From contig JANWZE010000026.1 of assembly GCA_025054955.1 (NCBI GenBank), forward strand, positions 1 through 52,804: a DNA stretch of 52,804 nucleotides, given 5' to 3'. Positions 7,667 through 17,064 of this stretch are shown here, in pieces; position 1 is the first letter of the stretch; each line of letters starts with the position of its first letter. Below the pieces are notes generated by a model. It ran no database searches, was not told the origin of the DNA, and saw only the letters and a program-made list of their open reading frames with translations. A program made the translations under genes and the position numbers. The DNA comes from Blastocatellia bacterium (lineage in GTDB: Bacteria; Acidobacteriota; Blastocatellia; HR10; J050).

Positions 7667-10180
7667 ATGAACAGAGGGGTTCGGCTTAGAATCATGACAC
7701 GATCATGGCTAGCTATCATGGTGAGTGTGACACTATGCTTGCCATTACTGCCAACGAGCCGAGCAGGTCAACTGCCGCTGCTCGTGCTGGCGATCACGCC
7801 GGCCAATAATGCCACAGGCGTTTCGACGCGAACGACGATAGTGGCCACTTTTTCACAAACCCTGATTGCAGAGACTGTCAACCGAGAGACCTTTCTGCTG
7901 ATTCAGCCTACCGGCCAACCCGTGGCAGGTATTGTCACCGCCACTGGTCCGCTTGCTGTTTTTGCGCCGCTTCAAGAATTGTCACCCAATACGTCCTACC
8001 GTGTGCTCATTCGAGGTGGTCCGAATGGTGTGGCCGGAGGTCTTTTCGGATTCCCGTCGTTTTTGGTTCAGGATTTCACCAGCCGTTTTACCACCGGCTC
8101 CGGGGGCGCAGGCGATGGCACGGAGGTTACACCTGAGCAAGGCGGCACAGTCACAGACCCGCGTCGTGGGTCTGCCATTATTATCCCACCGAATACGCTG
8201 CGGGTGACGGCTCGCGTGCGTGTGCTTACGCTCGATACGCTTGATCAGCAGATCAACAACGATTGTGGCGTGCCAATTCGACCAGGCGAAGAGCTACCGG
8301 GGGTTCCCGGCTTTGAGCGTGTGACTGAGGTGGTGCGCTACGAGGCGGACCCTTGCGGCGTGGTTGCTTTTGCGCCGGGAGGCCGTTTGTTATTGCCGTT
8401 GATCCAGCAGAAATTTCCTATAGGTTTACCGATTCGCTCAACAGCCCCATTTCGCCTCTTCGAGTTATCCCGCCGCGGCGGCCGATTGCAGTTCCTCGAC
8501 ACAGGCATTGCGGCTAAGCTCACCTCGGAAGGCGGGACAAATCGCACGCGCGGCAATTTCGTTACCACGCCGGATATTCAGATTTTCGGTACCTTTGCTG
8601 CCTTCCGGCAAATATCTCAGAAGAAACATTCGGGCAGCGATGCGGACGACTTCGCGGTGGCCGAGGCGACATCCGCCGTTGAGCAGAACAATCCGGTTCG
8701 GCTCTACTTTCCCGTCATCAGCCAGGGCAGCGGGCGCGCCACGCGAATTTCTATCGCCAATCCCGATACAAGCGCCAACGTGGACATCCTGTTCAGGGCT
8801 TACCGCGATAACGGAACGCTAGCCGGCACGCAACTGCGCACGGTCAATGCCAATCGTCAAGCCTCATTCTTGGTGTCTGATCTATTTCCGACATTGACGA
8901 GCGGAGCCATCATCGCCGAGCGTCAAGCTGGCGGCGCCCTGACGGGCTTTTACGAAATCGCCGATAGCTTCACGGCGCCAAATCGGCTGAGCGGCGCTGA
9001 AGCCGCCACACAGCTTCAAACCACGTTGCTCTTTCCGGTGGTCAAGTCGTTGAATCAGGTATTCACGGAAGTGCATGTGTTCAACCCACATGGGATGCCG
9101 GTCAATATCACGCTCTCAGGGTTCACTGCCGCAGGAACACGTGTGCCGGCAACCAACGCCATCGGTCAACCGCTGACGACAATTTCTTTGTCGCCGTTTG
9201 AGAAGTTAATTGTTTACAACGATGGCTCGACAACAAAAGCCAACGTGCGTCTCGATTTTACCAATCTTGACGGTGGTTATGTGTTCGTTCAATCGGTTGA
9301 TGCTGTTGCGATCACCGGTGGAGAACTGTTTGGCGAGATGATGAGCGGGCAGATGAGCCTGGCGTTGCTTAACAGTTTACCGTTCCCGCGTGGGTGTTTA
9401 CCTTCGAGCACCGACCCATGCGCTTGTCAAGTTGGCAACCCCGCCACGTCACCCGTGCCCAGTGCGCTTCATCAGCACACGATGTATGCTCCGTATTTCG
9501 AGAATGACCCGGCCAGCTCGATCATCTATTTAGTCAATGTCAGCGAGCATCCGGCTGAGCTGGGCTTTCGCGTGTACGGCGAGGATGGACAATTCCGGGC
9601 CAGTTTCCCGCCGACCGGTTTTTTGACGATTGCGCCTCATCAGGTGTTTCAGGCTGACCCAATGACCCTTTTCGGGTTTAATCCAAGCCCCGGTTATGTG
9701 CGTGTTGAGGATCAGAACTCAGCATTTGTCGGTGGATTGATCAATCGCAACACGTCAACCGGCCGATTTGCCACGATCATTCCGCTGATTCCTGACGATC
9801 CGCAGATTACGCAAATTCCTACCAGCACGTACTTCTCGCGCGTGCAGATTGATCCAGCTTCGGCAAATCCACGTCAGACGACAGGTATGCTGGTGATGAA
9901 TCCGACGCTGAATTCGCTTCAGTTTCGCATCCGGATTACGACGCCTACCGGTCAGCTCCGGCAATCATCGGTTCTGACCGCGCCGGCGCTTGGAGCGTAT
10001 ACGTTGACGCGGCTGTCGCTAGCCACGCTGTTTTCCGGGTTAACCCTGAATGGCGGATACGCCAATGTGCTCGTGACGACGGTGCCCGGACCGGGGCAGG
10101 GCGGCCGGGTCATTCCCGTAGCCACGTATCGCACCAGCCAGCTCGTTTCGACGGTGCAACAACAGAATCAGCAGCCGTGA
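7667..10180 (+). CDS. secreted Big_5 Ig-like surface protein
   Basis: This 837-residue protein has an N-terminal signal peptide and then a Big_5 (SbsA-type Ig-like) domain at about 40-145, with ITPANNATGVS near its start. A long module follows (about 146-837) that is clearly paralogous to the C-terminal 690 residues of the protein at 18812-23905. Shared features include paired cysteines in NNDCGVPI and EADPCGVVAF, a VRLYFPVI strand, a VHVFNP strand and a Cys-rich loop near 583. No catalytic motif is visible. AAGGAG lies ten bases before the ATG. It sits between the FecR/TPR gene and the TonB-receptor gene with short gaps, so it is probably cotranscribed and acts at the cell surface or periplasm. 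Confidence 0.75.
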   Translation: MNRGVRLRIMTRSWLAIMVSVTLCLPLLPTSRAGQLPLLVLAITPANNATGVSTRTTIVATFSQTLIAETVNRETFLLIQPTGQPVAGIVTATGPLAVFAPLQELSPNTSYRVLIRGGPNGVAGGLFGFPSFLVQDFTSRFTTGSGGAGDGTEVTPEQGGTVTDPRRGSAIIIPPNTLRVTARVRVLTLDTLDQQINNDCGVPIRPGEELPGVPGFERVTEVVRYEADPCGVVAFAPGGRLLLPLIQQKFPIGLPIRSTAPFRLFELSRRGGRLQFLDTGIAAKLTSEGGTNRTRGNFVTTPDIQIFGTFAAFRQISQKKHSGSDADDFAVAEATSAVEQNNPVRLYFPVISQGSGRATRISIANPDTSANVDILFRAYRDNGTLAGTQLRTVNANRQASFLVSDLFPTLTSGAIIAERQAGGALTGFYEIADSFTAPNRLSGAEAATQLQTTLLFPVVKSLNQVFTEVHVFNPHGMPVNITLSGFTAAGTRVPATNAIGQPLTTISLSPFEKLIVYNDGSTTKANVRLDFTNLDGGYVFVQSVDAVAITGGELFGEMMSGQMSLALLNSLPFPRGCLPSSTDPCACQVGNPATSPVPSALHQHTMYAPYFENDPASSIIYLVNVSEHPAELGFRVYGEDGQFRASFPPTGFLTIAPHQVFQADPMTLFGFNPSPGYVRVEDQNSAFVGGLINRNTSTGRFATIIPLIPDDPQITQIPTSTYFSRVQIDPASANPRQTTGMLVMNPTLNSLQFRIRITTPTGQLRQSSVLTAPALGAYTLTRLSLATLFSGLTLNGGYANVLVTTVPGPGQGGRVIPVATYRTSQLVSTVQQQNQQP

Positions 10181-10218
10181 TCGCTCATCGTCGGCTGTGA
10201 TCATCACGGAGGGAAACA

Positions 10219-13200
10219 ATGCAGATACGGTGGAGGTGGTGGATGCGTTACGTGTGGTTGCTCATGATCTGTGCTGTGCCTGCTGCGGCGCAGGTTCCGA
10301 TTACCGGTCGAGTAGTGGGAACGATTGAGAACGAAGCTGGGGTTGCGCTGGCTGATGTCCGCGTCACGCTGGCCTATCAAGGGGCAGCGCCATCCACAGG
10401 CGCAGTGATGCCGCAAGCTCGAACGGTCAACTCCGATAGCAATGGTGTGTTTGTCATTGATCAGGTTGATCCGGGTCTCTATCGGTTGACTGTTCAGGCC
10501 GCATTTTTCGAGCCAGTGACGACGACGATTGAAGTCCTGACGGCTAACTCCAAAATCCTCAAGATTGTGCTCGGTCGGCGCAGTCGCGTGGCTTTTTCAA
10601 CCGATGTCGCTGTGGAAGATGGCTTCCGTGTCCCTGTGATTTCAACCGTTGAATTTCAGCTTGGCACTGATGTGAAAGAGCCGGTGGTCAATACGCGTGA
10701 AGGGCAACTTGGCGGGTCGTTCGAGCCGCAGCGCATCACTGCATTGCCGCTCGACGGGCGAAATTACCTTGATCTGCTCAAGCTTCAGCCAGGCGTGTTC
10801 GATGAAAACGGCGGAGAAGGATTCGCTTCGTTCAACGGCGGACGCGGCACAGCGCAAAACTTCACGCTCGACGGCACAGAGAATACCGATGCTGATGTGG
10901 CGCTCCCTTCGCTGTTTGAAGATGGGGCAGTTTCGCTTGATGCCATTCAAGAATTTCGCGTCATCACCAGCAACGCGAATGCTGAGTATGGACGCAATTC
11001 AGGCGGACAAGTCAGCTTGTTCGTCAAGCGCGGCGGCAACGAGTTTCACGGGCTACTCTACCACTACTTCATGCACGATAAGCTGAATGCGCGAAATTTT
11101 TTCGATCTCGATCCGCAGTTCATCAAGCGTGGATTAAAGCCGCCCGCGCTGCGCCATCAATTTGGCGCTAATGGCGGCGGGCCGCTGGTGAAAGATCGTC
11201 AGTTCTTTTTCACGAGCTATGAGGGCTTTCGTAATCGCGAAGGATTGCCGCGCCATCCGCGCGTGCCAACCGTTGGGGAAGTAGACGGCGTGAACCTGTT
11301 TCGCAATCAACTGGAAGCGCAATTCCGCTTTGTCGAAAACCTTGAACCTAGTGGCCTGCCGCCTTCGAGCTTTCCTAGTCCGCTGCTCACCGCTCTGTTC
11401 AAGTTCGGTTATCCGGCCCCGACGCGGCCGCTGATCACGCCAAGCGGAGAGCCGGATTCAGTCGTCGGCATTTTCGACACGACGGTTCCGTTCCAGAACG
11501 ACACGGACAGTTTCATCGTGCGAACCGATCATCAACTGACAGCCAGCAATCGCATGCACGTGCGCTACGGGCTGAGCAATGGCGATGAAAGTATTGTCGG
11601 CAACGGTCTGCCTGGCAGCGGCGCTGGCAAGGACTTTCGCACGCAGAACGTCTCGATTGTCAATACCCATCTGATCGGGGCCAATCAGGTGAATGAATTT
11701 CGCTTCGGTTTCAGTCGCAATCGCGTTGATTTCCCGACCGCACAAACGCCGATGGCAATTCAGAGGCTGGCAGGCATGACACTGGCTGAAGCGCTTGATT
11801 GCGGCGCTGAAGCCTTCAGCGTTGAATGTCAGCAGAGTCGGCGAACCTTCGCTCAGTTGTATCCGTCCATTCGTTTCGGCGCTGATAACAGCACCAGCCA
11901 AGGGTTTCCTTACTTCATTTTTCCGAGCGGCACGTTTGCTAATTTCGGCGTTGACGCCGGTCTGTTTCCACAAGGCCGAGCGCGCAACACATTCCAGTTT
12001 GGCGACACCTATTCGGCTGTGGTTGGACGTCACACGATTCGCGCGGGCATGGATATTCGCCGGTTGCAGCAAAATTCTATTTCTGGATTCCACCTGCGAC
12101 CGTCGTTCATTCTTGTAGATATTCCTGACCGCGCTGCTGGCAGTATTCCTGGCATCAGTTCAGATCAAATCTTCGGCGGCCAGCAAAACTATTTCTTCAC
12201 GCGCGAATGCGGCGCCGGCGATATGAGAGCGTGCGCGGCTTCAGATCGCAATGGCGACGGCATCCCTGACGGCCCGATCATCCGCGGCTTGCGCAGCACC
12301 GAATATGGGTTGTTCATTCAAGACAATGTGAAGTTGACGCGCCGACTGACCTTGGATGCTGGTTTACGGTATGAAATTTTTGGACGAGAAGGTGAAGCTG
12401 ATAGCTTCTTGTCGCGGGCTACGAACGCGCAGTTTTTACCGAATGGGACTTTGTCACCGAATTTCTCGGTACAACAATTTGGATCAGGCATCGGTCGCAC
12501 GGTGCGCGACGCCGACTTGAACAATTTCGGGCCGCGACTGGGCTTGGCCTGGGACCCATTCGGTGACGGGAAAATGGCTGTGCGGGCCAGCTACGGCATC
12601 TACTATGACCACATTCAGGGGACAACGATATTCCCCAGTCAATTGAATCCGCCGGGTGTGCTAGGCTTCTCGATTCCCAATGACATCATCTTGGCGAATG
12701 AGTCTCGTGTGTTTGGTCGCGTTGGCCTTGTGCCGGTGAGATTGGCGCCGGGCGCGTTGCTGCAAACCGATCTGGGCGGCAACGTCGCGATCGGGCCAAA
12801 TGGCCAACCAGGGCGGTATCCGTTGCCCTTGCACGTGATTGATCCGGCCACTCGCGACCCCTATACGCAACGTTGGAATCTGACCATCCAACGCGAGCTC
12901 GATCAGGATACCTTGATTGAGCTGAGCTACGTCGGCTCGAAAGGAACTCGCTTGCTGCGCGTGCGCACGCCGAACCTGGGGCCGTTCATCATTGATCAAC
13001 CAGCGTTGGGTCAAATTTTCTTTGGCGATTTTCGCTCATTTCGCCGACCGAATACGCAGTTTGGCTCGGTGACTTGGCAGGAATCTTCGGCCAACTCGAT
13101 CTATCACGCTTTTCAATTGCACGCACAGCGACGATTCAGTCGCGGCATCTCGTTTCAAGTTAGTTACACGATCGGCAAATCGCTGGATGACGCCTCCAGC

Positions 13201-14001
13201 AACGTGGCCGATGCCGGTCGTGGCGGCAGCATATTCCCGCAGAATTCGTTTGATCTTTCTTCAGAACGGGGTCGTTCGGCCTTTGACGTGCGGCAGCGGC
13301 TGGTCTTCAACTATGTCGTTGACTTGCCGCTGGGGCCGGGCCGGACGTTTCTGAGCAATGTGAATGGAGTTGGTGGCCGTCTGCTGGAAGGCTGGTCGGT
13401 CAGCGGCATCACGGTTATCCAGACCGGCTTCCCCTTGACGTTGCTGGCCGGTTATGACGTCAATGGCGATGGCGTATTGAATGATCGTCCTTTTTTAGTC
13501 CCGGGTCGTTCGTTGAATGACTTGCTTGTGCCCGGTGGCGGGAAGAACGGGAACACACGCTTTTTCCGCGACCCGACCGGCGGCGATAATCAGTTCTGTG
13601 ATTTCAATGGAACGCCCACGACGAGCTCATTTCCTTGTCAACGGAGTCGCAACATCGTCACGCCGGGACGACAGCGATATTTCTTCGATCCAACCGCGCC
13701 AACCTACTTCGATCAACGGCCCAATCTGCTCCGCCCGTTTGATCCGAACCTGTTATTGGGACGTGGCCTGTTGACCGGCCCGGGTCGCATCAAATTCGAT
13801 CTGGCAGTGCGCAAGGTCACAAGCTTGAGCCGTCTGCGCGAAGGCATGAACATCGAACTGCGAGCTGAGTTCTTCAATCTGTTCAATCACACGAATTTTG
13901 CTGATCCCGAAGTGAATATTCTCTCGCCACAGTTCGGTGAGCTGACAGCTACCTCGACATCTTCACGGCTGATTCAACTGGCGCTGCGCCTGGCGTTTTA
14001 G
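10219..14001 (+). CDS. TonB-dependent receptor, Oar-like, with carboxypeptidase-regulatory domain
   Basis: This 1260-residue outer-membrane protein has a signal peptide ending near AAAQ, an N-terminal CarboxypepD_reg beta-sandwich (about 28-120), a plug-like region containing ALPLDGRNYLDLLKLQPGVF and FTLDGTENTD (about 170-240), and a long beta-barrel with many aromatic strands. It ends in ALRLAF with a terminal phenylalanine, typical of BAM-inserted barrels. Two NGDG-type loops (about 675 and 1080) resemble calcium-binding loops. GGAGG stands seven bases before the ATG. The 38-bp gap from the upstream Big_5 gene suggests one operon. Acidobacteria carry many such Oar-like receptors; the substrate cannot be told. 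Confidence 0.9.
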   Translation: MQIRWRWWMRYVWLLMICAVPAAAQVPITGRVVGTIENEAGVALADVRVTLAYQGAAPSTGAVMPQARTVNSDSNGVFVIDQVDPGLYRLTVQAAFFEPVTTTIEVLTANSKILKIVLGRRSRVAFSTDVAVEDGFRVPVISTVEFQLGTDVKEPVVNTREGQLGGSFEPQRITALPLDGRNYLDLLKLQPGVFDENGGEGFASFNGGRGTAQNFTLDGTENTDADVALPSLFEDGAVSLDAIQEFRVITSNANAEYGRNSGGQVSLFVKRGGNEFHGLLYHYFMHDKLNARNFFDLDPQFIKRGLKPPALRHQFGANGGGPLVKDRQFFFTSYEGFRNREGLPRHPRVPTVGEVDGVNLFRNQLEAQFRFVENLEPSGLPPSSFPSPLLTALFKFGYPAPTRPLITPSGEPDSVVGIFDTTVPFQNDTDSFIVRTDHQLTASNRMHVRYGLSNGDESIVGNGLPGSGAGKDFRTQNVSIVNTHLIGANQVNEFRFGFSRNRVDFPTAQTPMAIQRLAGMTLAEALDCGAEAFSVECQQSRRTFAQLYPSIRFGADNSTSQGFPYFIFPSGTFANFGVDAGLFPQGRARNTFQFGDTYSAVVGRHTIRAGMDIRRLQQNSISGFHLRPSFILVDIPDRAAGSIPGISSDQIFGGQQNYFFTRECGAGDMRACAASDRNGDGIPDGPIIRGLRSTEYGLFIQDNVKLTRRLTLDAGLRYEIFGREGEADSFLSRATNAQFLPNGTLSPNFSVQQFGSGIGRTVRDADLNNFGPRLGLAWDPFGDGKMAVRASYGIYYDHIQGTTIFPSQLNPPGVLGFSIPNDIILANESRVFGRVGLVPVRLAPGALLQTDLGGNVAIGPNGQPGRYPLPLHVIDPATRDPYTQRWNLTIQRELDQDTLIELSYVGSKGTRLLRVRTPNLGPFIIDQPALGQIFFGDFRSFRRPNTQFGSVTWQESSANSIYHAFQLHAQRRFSRGISFQVSYTIGKSLDDASSNVADAGRGGSIFPQNSFDLSSERGRSAFDVRQRLVFNYVVDLPLGPGRTFLSNVNGVGGRLLEGWSVSGITVIQTGFPLTLLAGYDVNGDGVLNDRPFLVPGRSLNDLLVPGGGKNGNTRFFRDPTGGDNQFCDFNGTPTTSSFPCQRSRNIVTPGRQRYFFDPTAPTYFDQRPNLLRPFDPNLLLGRGLLTGPGRIKFDLAVRKVTSLSRLREGMNIELRAEFFNLFNHTNFADPEVNILSPQFGELTATSTSSRLIQLALRLAF

Positions 14002-14016
14002 AGTAGTTTTCAATTG

Positions 14017-14052
14017 CCTTTAGCCCAGGGCCTCGCATCTTGCGGCTAAAGG
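14017..14052. terminator. hairpin after the TonB-receptor operon
   Basis: CCTTTAGCC (14017-14025) and GGCTAAAGG (14044-14052) form a perfect 9-bp stem with an 18-base loop, 15 bp after the receptor stop codon. There is no U-run, so it may be a weak terminator or a repeat-derived hairpin. The flank GTAGTTTTCAATTGCCTT recurs just after the paralogous protein gene ending at 23905. Confidence 0.4.
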
Positions 14053-14149
14053 TGAAGCGTATGCTCCCAGGATAAACTCATTCACAAGCCGCTCTAGTAG
14101 CAATGCAACTGCAATTCGCTATAGTGAACCACGAAGAGATACAAGGGGC

Positions 14150-14735
14150 AGGAGGAATCCGAAACCCGAGGCCCTCTTCGAGGGAAATCAGCCCTCTTCG
14201 AGGGAAATCCCAAACCCTAAATCCGAAATCCGAAACAAATTCCAATGACCAAACTCCAAAAAATCCGAAGCACTAAATCCGAAGCCCAAAGCCCGCGGAG
14301 CGGGAAATCCCAAGCCCCTGCGGGGAAATCCCAAGCACGAAATCCGAAATCCGAAACAAATTCCAATGACCAAACTCTCAAATGTGATAAAGGGAGTGGG
14401 GCAGTGTTTGGAAGATTGGGATTTTGAACGTTTCAACTTGTTTCGGATTTCGAGCTTCGGATTTCGCATTTCCCTCGAAGAGGGCTTCGGATTTCCCTCG
14501 AAGAGGGCTGGATTTCCCTCGAAGAGGGCTTCGGATTTCGAGCTTCGGATTTCGGATTTCCCTCGAAGAGGGCTTCGGATTTCCCTCGAAGAGCTTCGGA
14601 TTTCGAGCTTCGGATTTCGGATCTCTCCCGAAGACGGTTTAGGGTTTTGGATTTTGAATTTGTTTCGGATTTCGTGCTTGGGATTTGGGATTTCCCTCGA
14701 AGAGGGCCGGATTTCCCTCGAAGAGGGTTTGGTAT
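14150..14735. repeat. block of hairpin-forming repeats arranged as a large imperfect inverted repeat
   Basis: The core unit TTCGGATTTCCCTCGAAGAG contains CCCTC-GAA-GAGGG, a 5-bp stem with a three-base loop. Plus-oriented copies start near 14471, 14492, 14513, 14558, 14692 and 14712, with degenerate ones near 14581 and 14625. Minus-oriented copies lie at about 14171 and 14191, so the two ends of the block face each other. A 37-base segment containing CAAATTCCAATGACCAAACT is repeated at about 14225 and 14342. Open reading frames through the block give Phe-Gly-Phe-Arg-Ile-Ser repeats and are almost surely not genes. The first bases of the window (CGGATTTCGTG) match the family too. Confidence 0.85.
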
Positions 14736-14743
14736 CAGATTTT

Positions 14744-14777
14744 CAAAACAAAAAGGGAGCGGCACTGGGCCGCTCCC
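14744..14777 (-). terminator. rho-independent terminator of the metalloprotease gene
   Basis: On the minus strand GGGAGCGGC and GCCGCTCCC form a 9-bp stem with a five-base loop, followed directly by TTTTTGTTTT. It lies about 60 bp downstream of the stop codon of the minus-strand gene at 14841-16739. Confidence 0.85.
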
Positions 14778-14840
14778 CCTGTAATGCGCCGTTCGTCCTG
14801 GCAGGCTCATGCAGGACGAGCGACGCCGGCAGTCGTTCGG

Positions 14841-16739
14841 TTATGGGTCTACAATGATGGATTGATAGTGGGCCAATCCGTTATCACCTTCAGAACTTTC
14901 GGTCACGATGCCCGTGCGATCCATGAAGACACCAATGAAGTAAGTGCCTGGCGTGACATCGGCGGGGATCGTCAGCGTGCGCGTGAACGAGCCAAAGCCG
15001 CCAGCATTCGCAAAAGCGCCGGTGTTGAATCCAAGCAATCGGTCGCCGGTTGAGATGATGTTGTTGCTGCTCAGGTAGAATCCGATCTCGAAGTTACCGG
15101 AATTGAGATTGCCTCTATTGCCAAAGCTGTATTCCAACGTCACACTCTGACCACGACGAATCCGCGTGGGCAGGGCATTGACACGAACTGCCGCGGTGGA
15201 TTCACTGTCGGTTCGCTTGACCCAGTTACTCGCATACAGATTGCGCTCACTGCCACTGCCAGGATAGAGGAACCGGACGCCAGCGCGATCATCGGCATGA
15301 AAGCCTTCAACAGCGGCGCCATACGAATAGATCGAATTCATGGTGGCGACAACGCTTCGATCTTCATGTCGAAGGCCCAGCGCGTGACCGAACTCATGAC
15401 GGGCGACACCGCGGAAGCTGAAATTTGAATAAGGCGGCGCGGCATCGGCATCTAAGCCGGGCACGTATGGCTGATCCACGTTGAACCACACATCTTTATC
15501 GCGAATCTCATCACCAGAGGCGGTATGGAATGTTACAGCCAGAATGCTGCTGCTATCGAAGCTCGATCCATTCATGAAGACGACAGAGTTGATGCCGTTA
15601 TTATGATCGTGATGATTGGTCGAACGAGTGCGCACGTAGAAGCGGAACGCGGAGCCTGTCACCGCATTCCAATCGCTCATCGCATATTGCGCGTTAAGAT
15701 TCCAGGTACTGCCTTCGGGGAAGCTGACCGGATGCAGATCGAAGGTCATTCGCGCATCTTCCCACACCACTTTGTTGCCACCAGAGGTTCGGTATGAGTA
15801 AGGAAATGCCACGCTGGCGCCGCAGCCAATAATGAGGCATAGCCCGATCAGCTTTTGCAGGCTGGAGCGGCGATTGCGGCTTCGTGAGCGTGAACGGAAG
15901 AAGAGGAGCGCGCCAAGGCTGAGTGGCAGACCAGCCATCAAGCTCAACGGGCTGCTGCCGGAGGATGATGAAGGTCGCGTGGCGCTCAGCTCGCCATCAG
16001 GCGGCGCAGCCGGCTTCTCGGTGCCTTGTCGGGGCGCAGTCGTGGGAGAGACATTCTTTTGCTCTTGCTGCAATTTGATAGGAGTGCGCTTGATCTCTTC
16101 AGCAAGCTGCCGGACGTTGACCAGGAACTCCATCGCGGTCATGGCCTGTCGCAGTCCACGTCGAGGATTGGTTTTGACAGGTTGACTGACTTGCCCTGTT
16201 TCAGTGATGCCGCCAAAGGCACTGCCATCGGCCTTTAACTGGACAGCCTCTTCAGCTTTGAGCAGCTCACCATTGCGAATTCCTAAAATAGGCCGACCGG
16301 CGGCATCCAGGATCGTCTCACGGCCTTGATCATCTATCTCGATGCGGAAGTATCCCTGCGACCAGCCGACTAACGGGCAGATGGCCTGACCGTTGCCATG
16401 AGCGAAGAGCAAGACCTGCTGGTCTCGTTCAAACATTGGCACTTCGCCGACCTCAATCGTGGTATCGCCGACGGTGCCACCTTCAAACCGCAACTCAACG
16501 GTGCTACCGACTTGACCTTTGAGCGCCTCACTCAGCGCGAACGTCACGAATGTATAAGTGGTGGTATGATCGGGTGACCATTCGCTGCGAATATCAATGA
16601 CGCGACCGGTGAAGATCATCTCCGCTTCATTGGTCAGTTCATTCAGGTTTTTGGGAATGAGCGTCGTCGCCCACGTCATGGTGGCGCTGGCGCTCACGAT
16701 CAATGTGAGGATCAGTGCGTATCGTAGTAGTGTGTGCAT
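14841..16739 (-). CDS. matrixin-like zinc metalloprotease with CARDB domain, fused to an N-terminal export module
   Basis: This 632-residue exported protein starts at 16739, seven bases after AAAGGAG, and has a clear signal peptide. Residues about 25-160 form a beta-rich module (starting IPKNLNELTNEAEMIFTGRV) that I cannot assign. A Ser-rich, hydrophobic, Arg-rich stretch follows (about 258-292), resembling a C-terminal sorting tail, then a second signal-peptide-like stretch (KLIGLCLIIGCGASVAF). The metzincin domain (about 315-500) has HEFGHALGLRH (448-458), with the three zinc-binding histidines, the catalytic Glu449 and a downstream Met-turn TMNSIY. The C-terminus (about 510-632) is a CARDB adhesion-type domain. 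A -24/-12 promoter lies upstream and a strong terminator downstream. The order suggests an old fusion of two exported proteins. Confidence 0.85.
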   Translation of the reverse strand: MHTLLRYALILTLIVSASATMTWATTLIPKNLNELTNEAEMIFTGRVIDIRSEWSPDHTTTYTFVTFALSEALKGQVGSTVELRFEGGTVGDTTIEVGEVPMFERDQQVLLFAHGNGQAICPLVGWSQGYFRIEIDDQGRETILDAAGRPILGIRNGELLKAEEAVQLKADGSAFGGITETGQVSQPVKTNPRRGLRQAMTAMEFLVNVRQLAEEIKRTPIKLQQEQKNVSPTTAPRQGTEKPAAPPDGELSATRPSSSSGSSPLSLMAGLPLSLGALLFFRSRSRSRNRRSSLQKLIGLCLIIGCGASVAFPYSYRTSGGNKVVWEDARMTFDLHPVSFPEGSTWNLNAQYAMSDWNAVTGSAFRFYVRTRSTNHHDHNNGINSVVFMNGSSFDSSSILAVTFHTASGDEIRDKDVWFNVDQPYVPGLDADAAPPYSNFSFRGVARHEFGHALGLRHEDRSVVATMNSIYSYGAAVEGFHADDRAGVRFLYPGSGSERNLYASNWVKRTDSESTAAVRVNALPTRIRRGQSVTLEYSFGNRGNLNSGNFEIGFYLSSNNIISTGDRLLGFNTGAFANAGGFGSFTRTLTIPADVTPGTYFIGVFMDRTGIVTESSEGDNGLAHYQSIIVDP

Positions 16740-16794
16740 CGTTTTATCTCCTTTGGTGTGATGTGTGTTGCTCATAACTCAGAGCGAGCTGTTG

Positions 16795-16810
16795 TGCAAC
16801 CGCTGTGCCA
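16795..16810 (-). promoter_or_regulatory. sigma-54 promoter of the metalloprotease gene
   Basis: The minus strand reads TGGCACAGCGGTTGCA, with GG (16809-16808) and GC (16797-16796) exactly 10 bases apart and all ten consensus bases of TGGCAC-N5-TTGC present. Transcription would start near 16784, about 45 bases before the metalloprotease start at 16739. The region between here and 17025 holds no gene. Confidence 0.8.
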
Positions 16811-17025
16811 TCAGTAGAAGAGGTCTCAGAGATGGTGCAGGCCTATTGGTCAGAGCTTGTCACGACAATGCGTTACGCTTCGTCAGCCGCATCCACCAAG
16901 ATGATCGCTCTCCATTGCGCTTGAGATAGACCGGCCCGCTCAAGGTTGACATCGGAATCTGCTTTCAGTCGGTAAATTGCGCACGCATCGCCAGTTGATC
17001 GAACGTGGTAACGAAATTAACGTTT

Positions 17026-17042
17026 TGTGAACGTCGTTGACA
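17026..17042. promoter_or_regulatory. 17-bp palindrome, candidate operator of the second sigma-54 activator
   Basis: TGTGAACGTCGTTGACA fits TGTnAACG-n-CGTTnACA, a palindrome with one mismatched pair. It lies about 217 bp upstream of the leftward -24/-12 promoter of the metalloprotease gene and 24 bp upstream of the rightward one. A near-identical sequence (15 of 17) stands at 25385-25401, about 196 bp before the next -24/-12 promoter. Confidence 0.5.
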
Positions 17043-17064
17043 GGCGGGTGATCTCGTGGTAGGC

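Noticed and set aside
14188-14857. Overlapping frames encoding Phe-Gly-Phe-Arg-Ile-Ser type repeats
   Set aside because: They are translations of hairpin repeats in several frames on both strands, with no ribosome sites.
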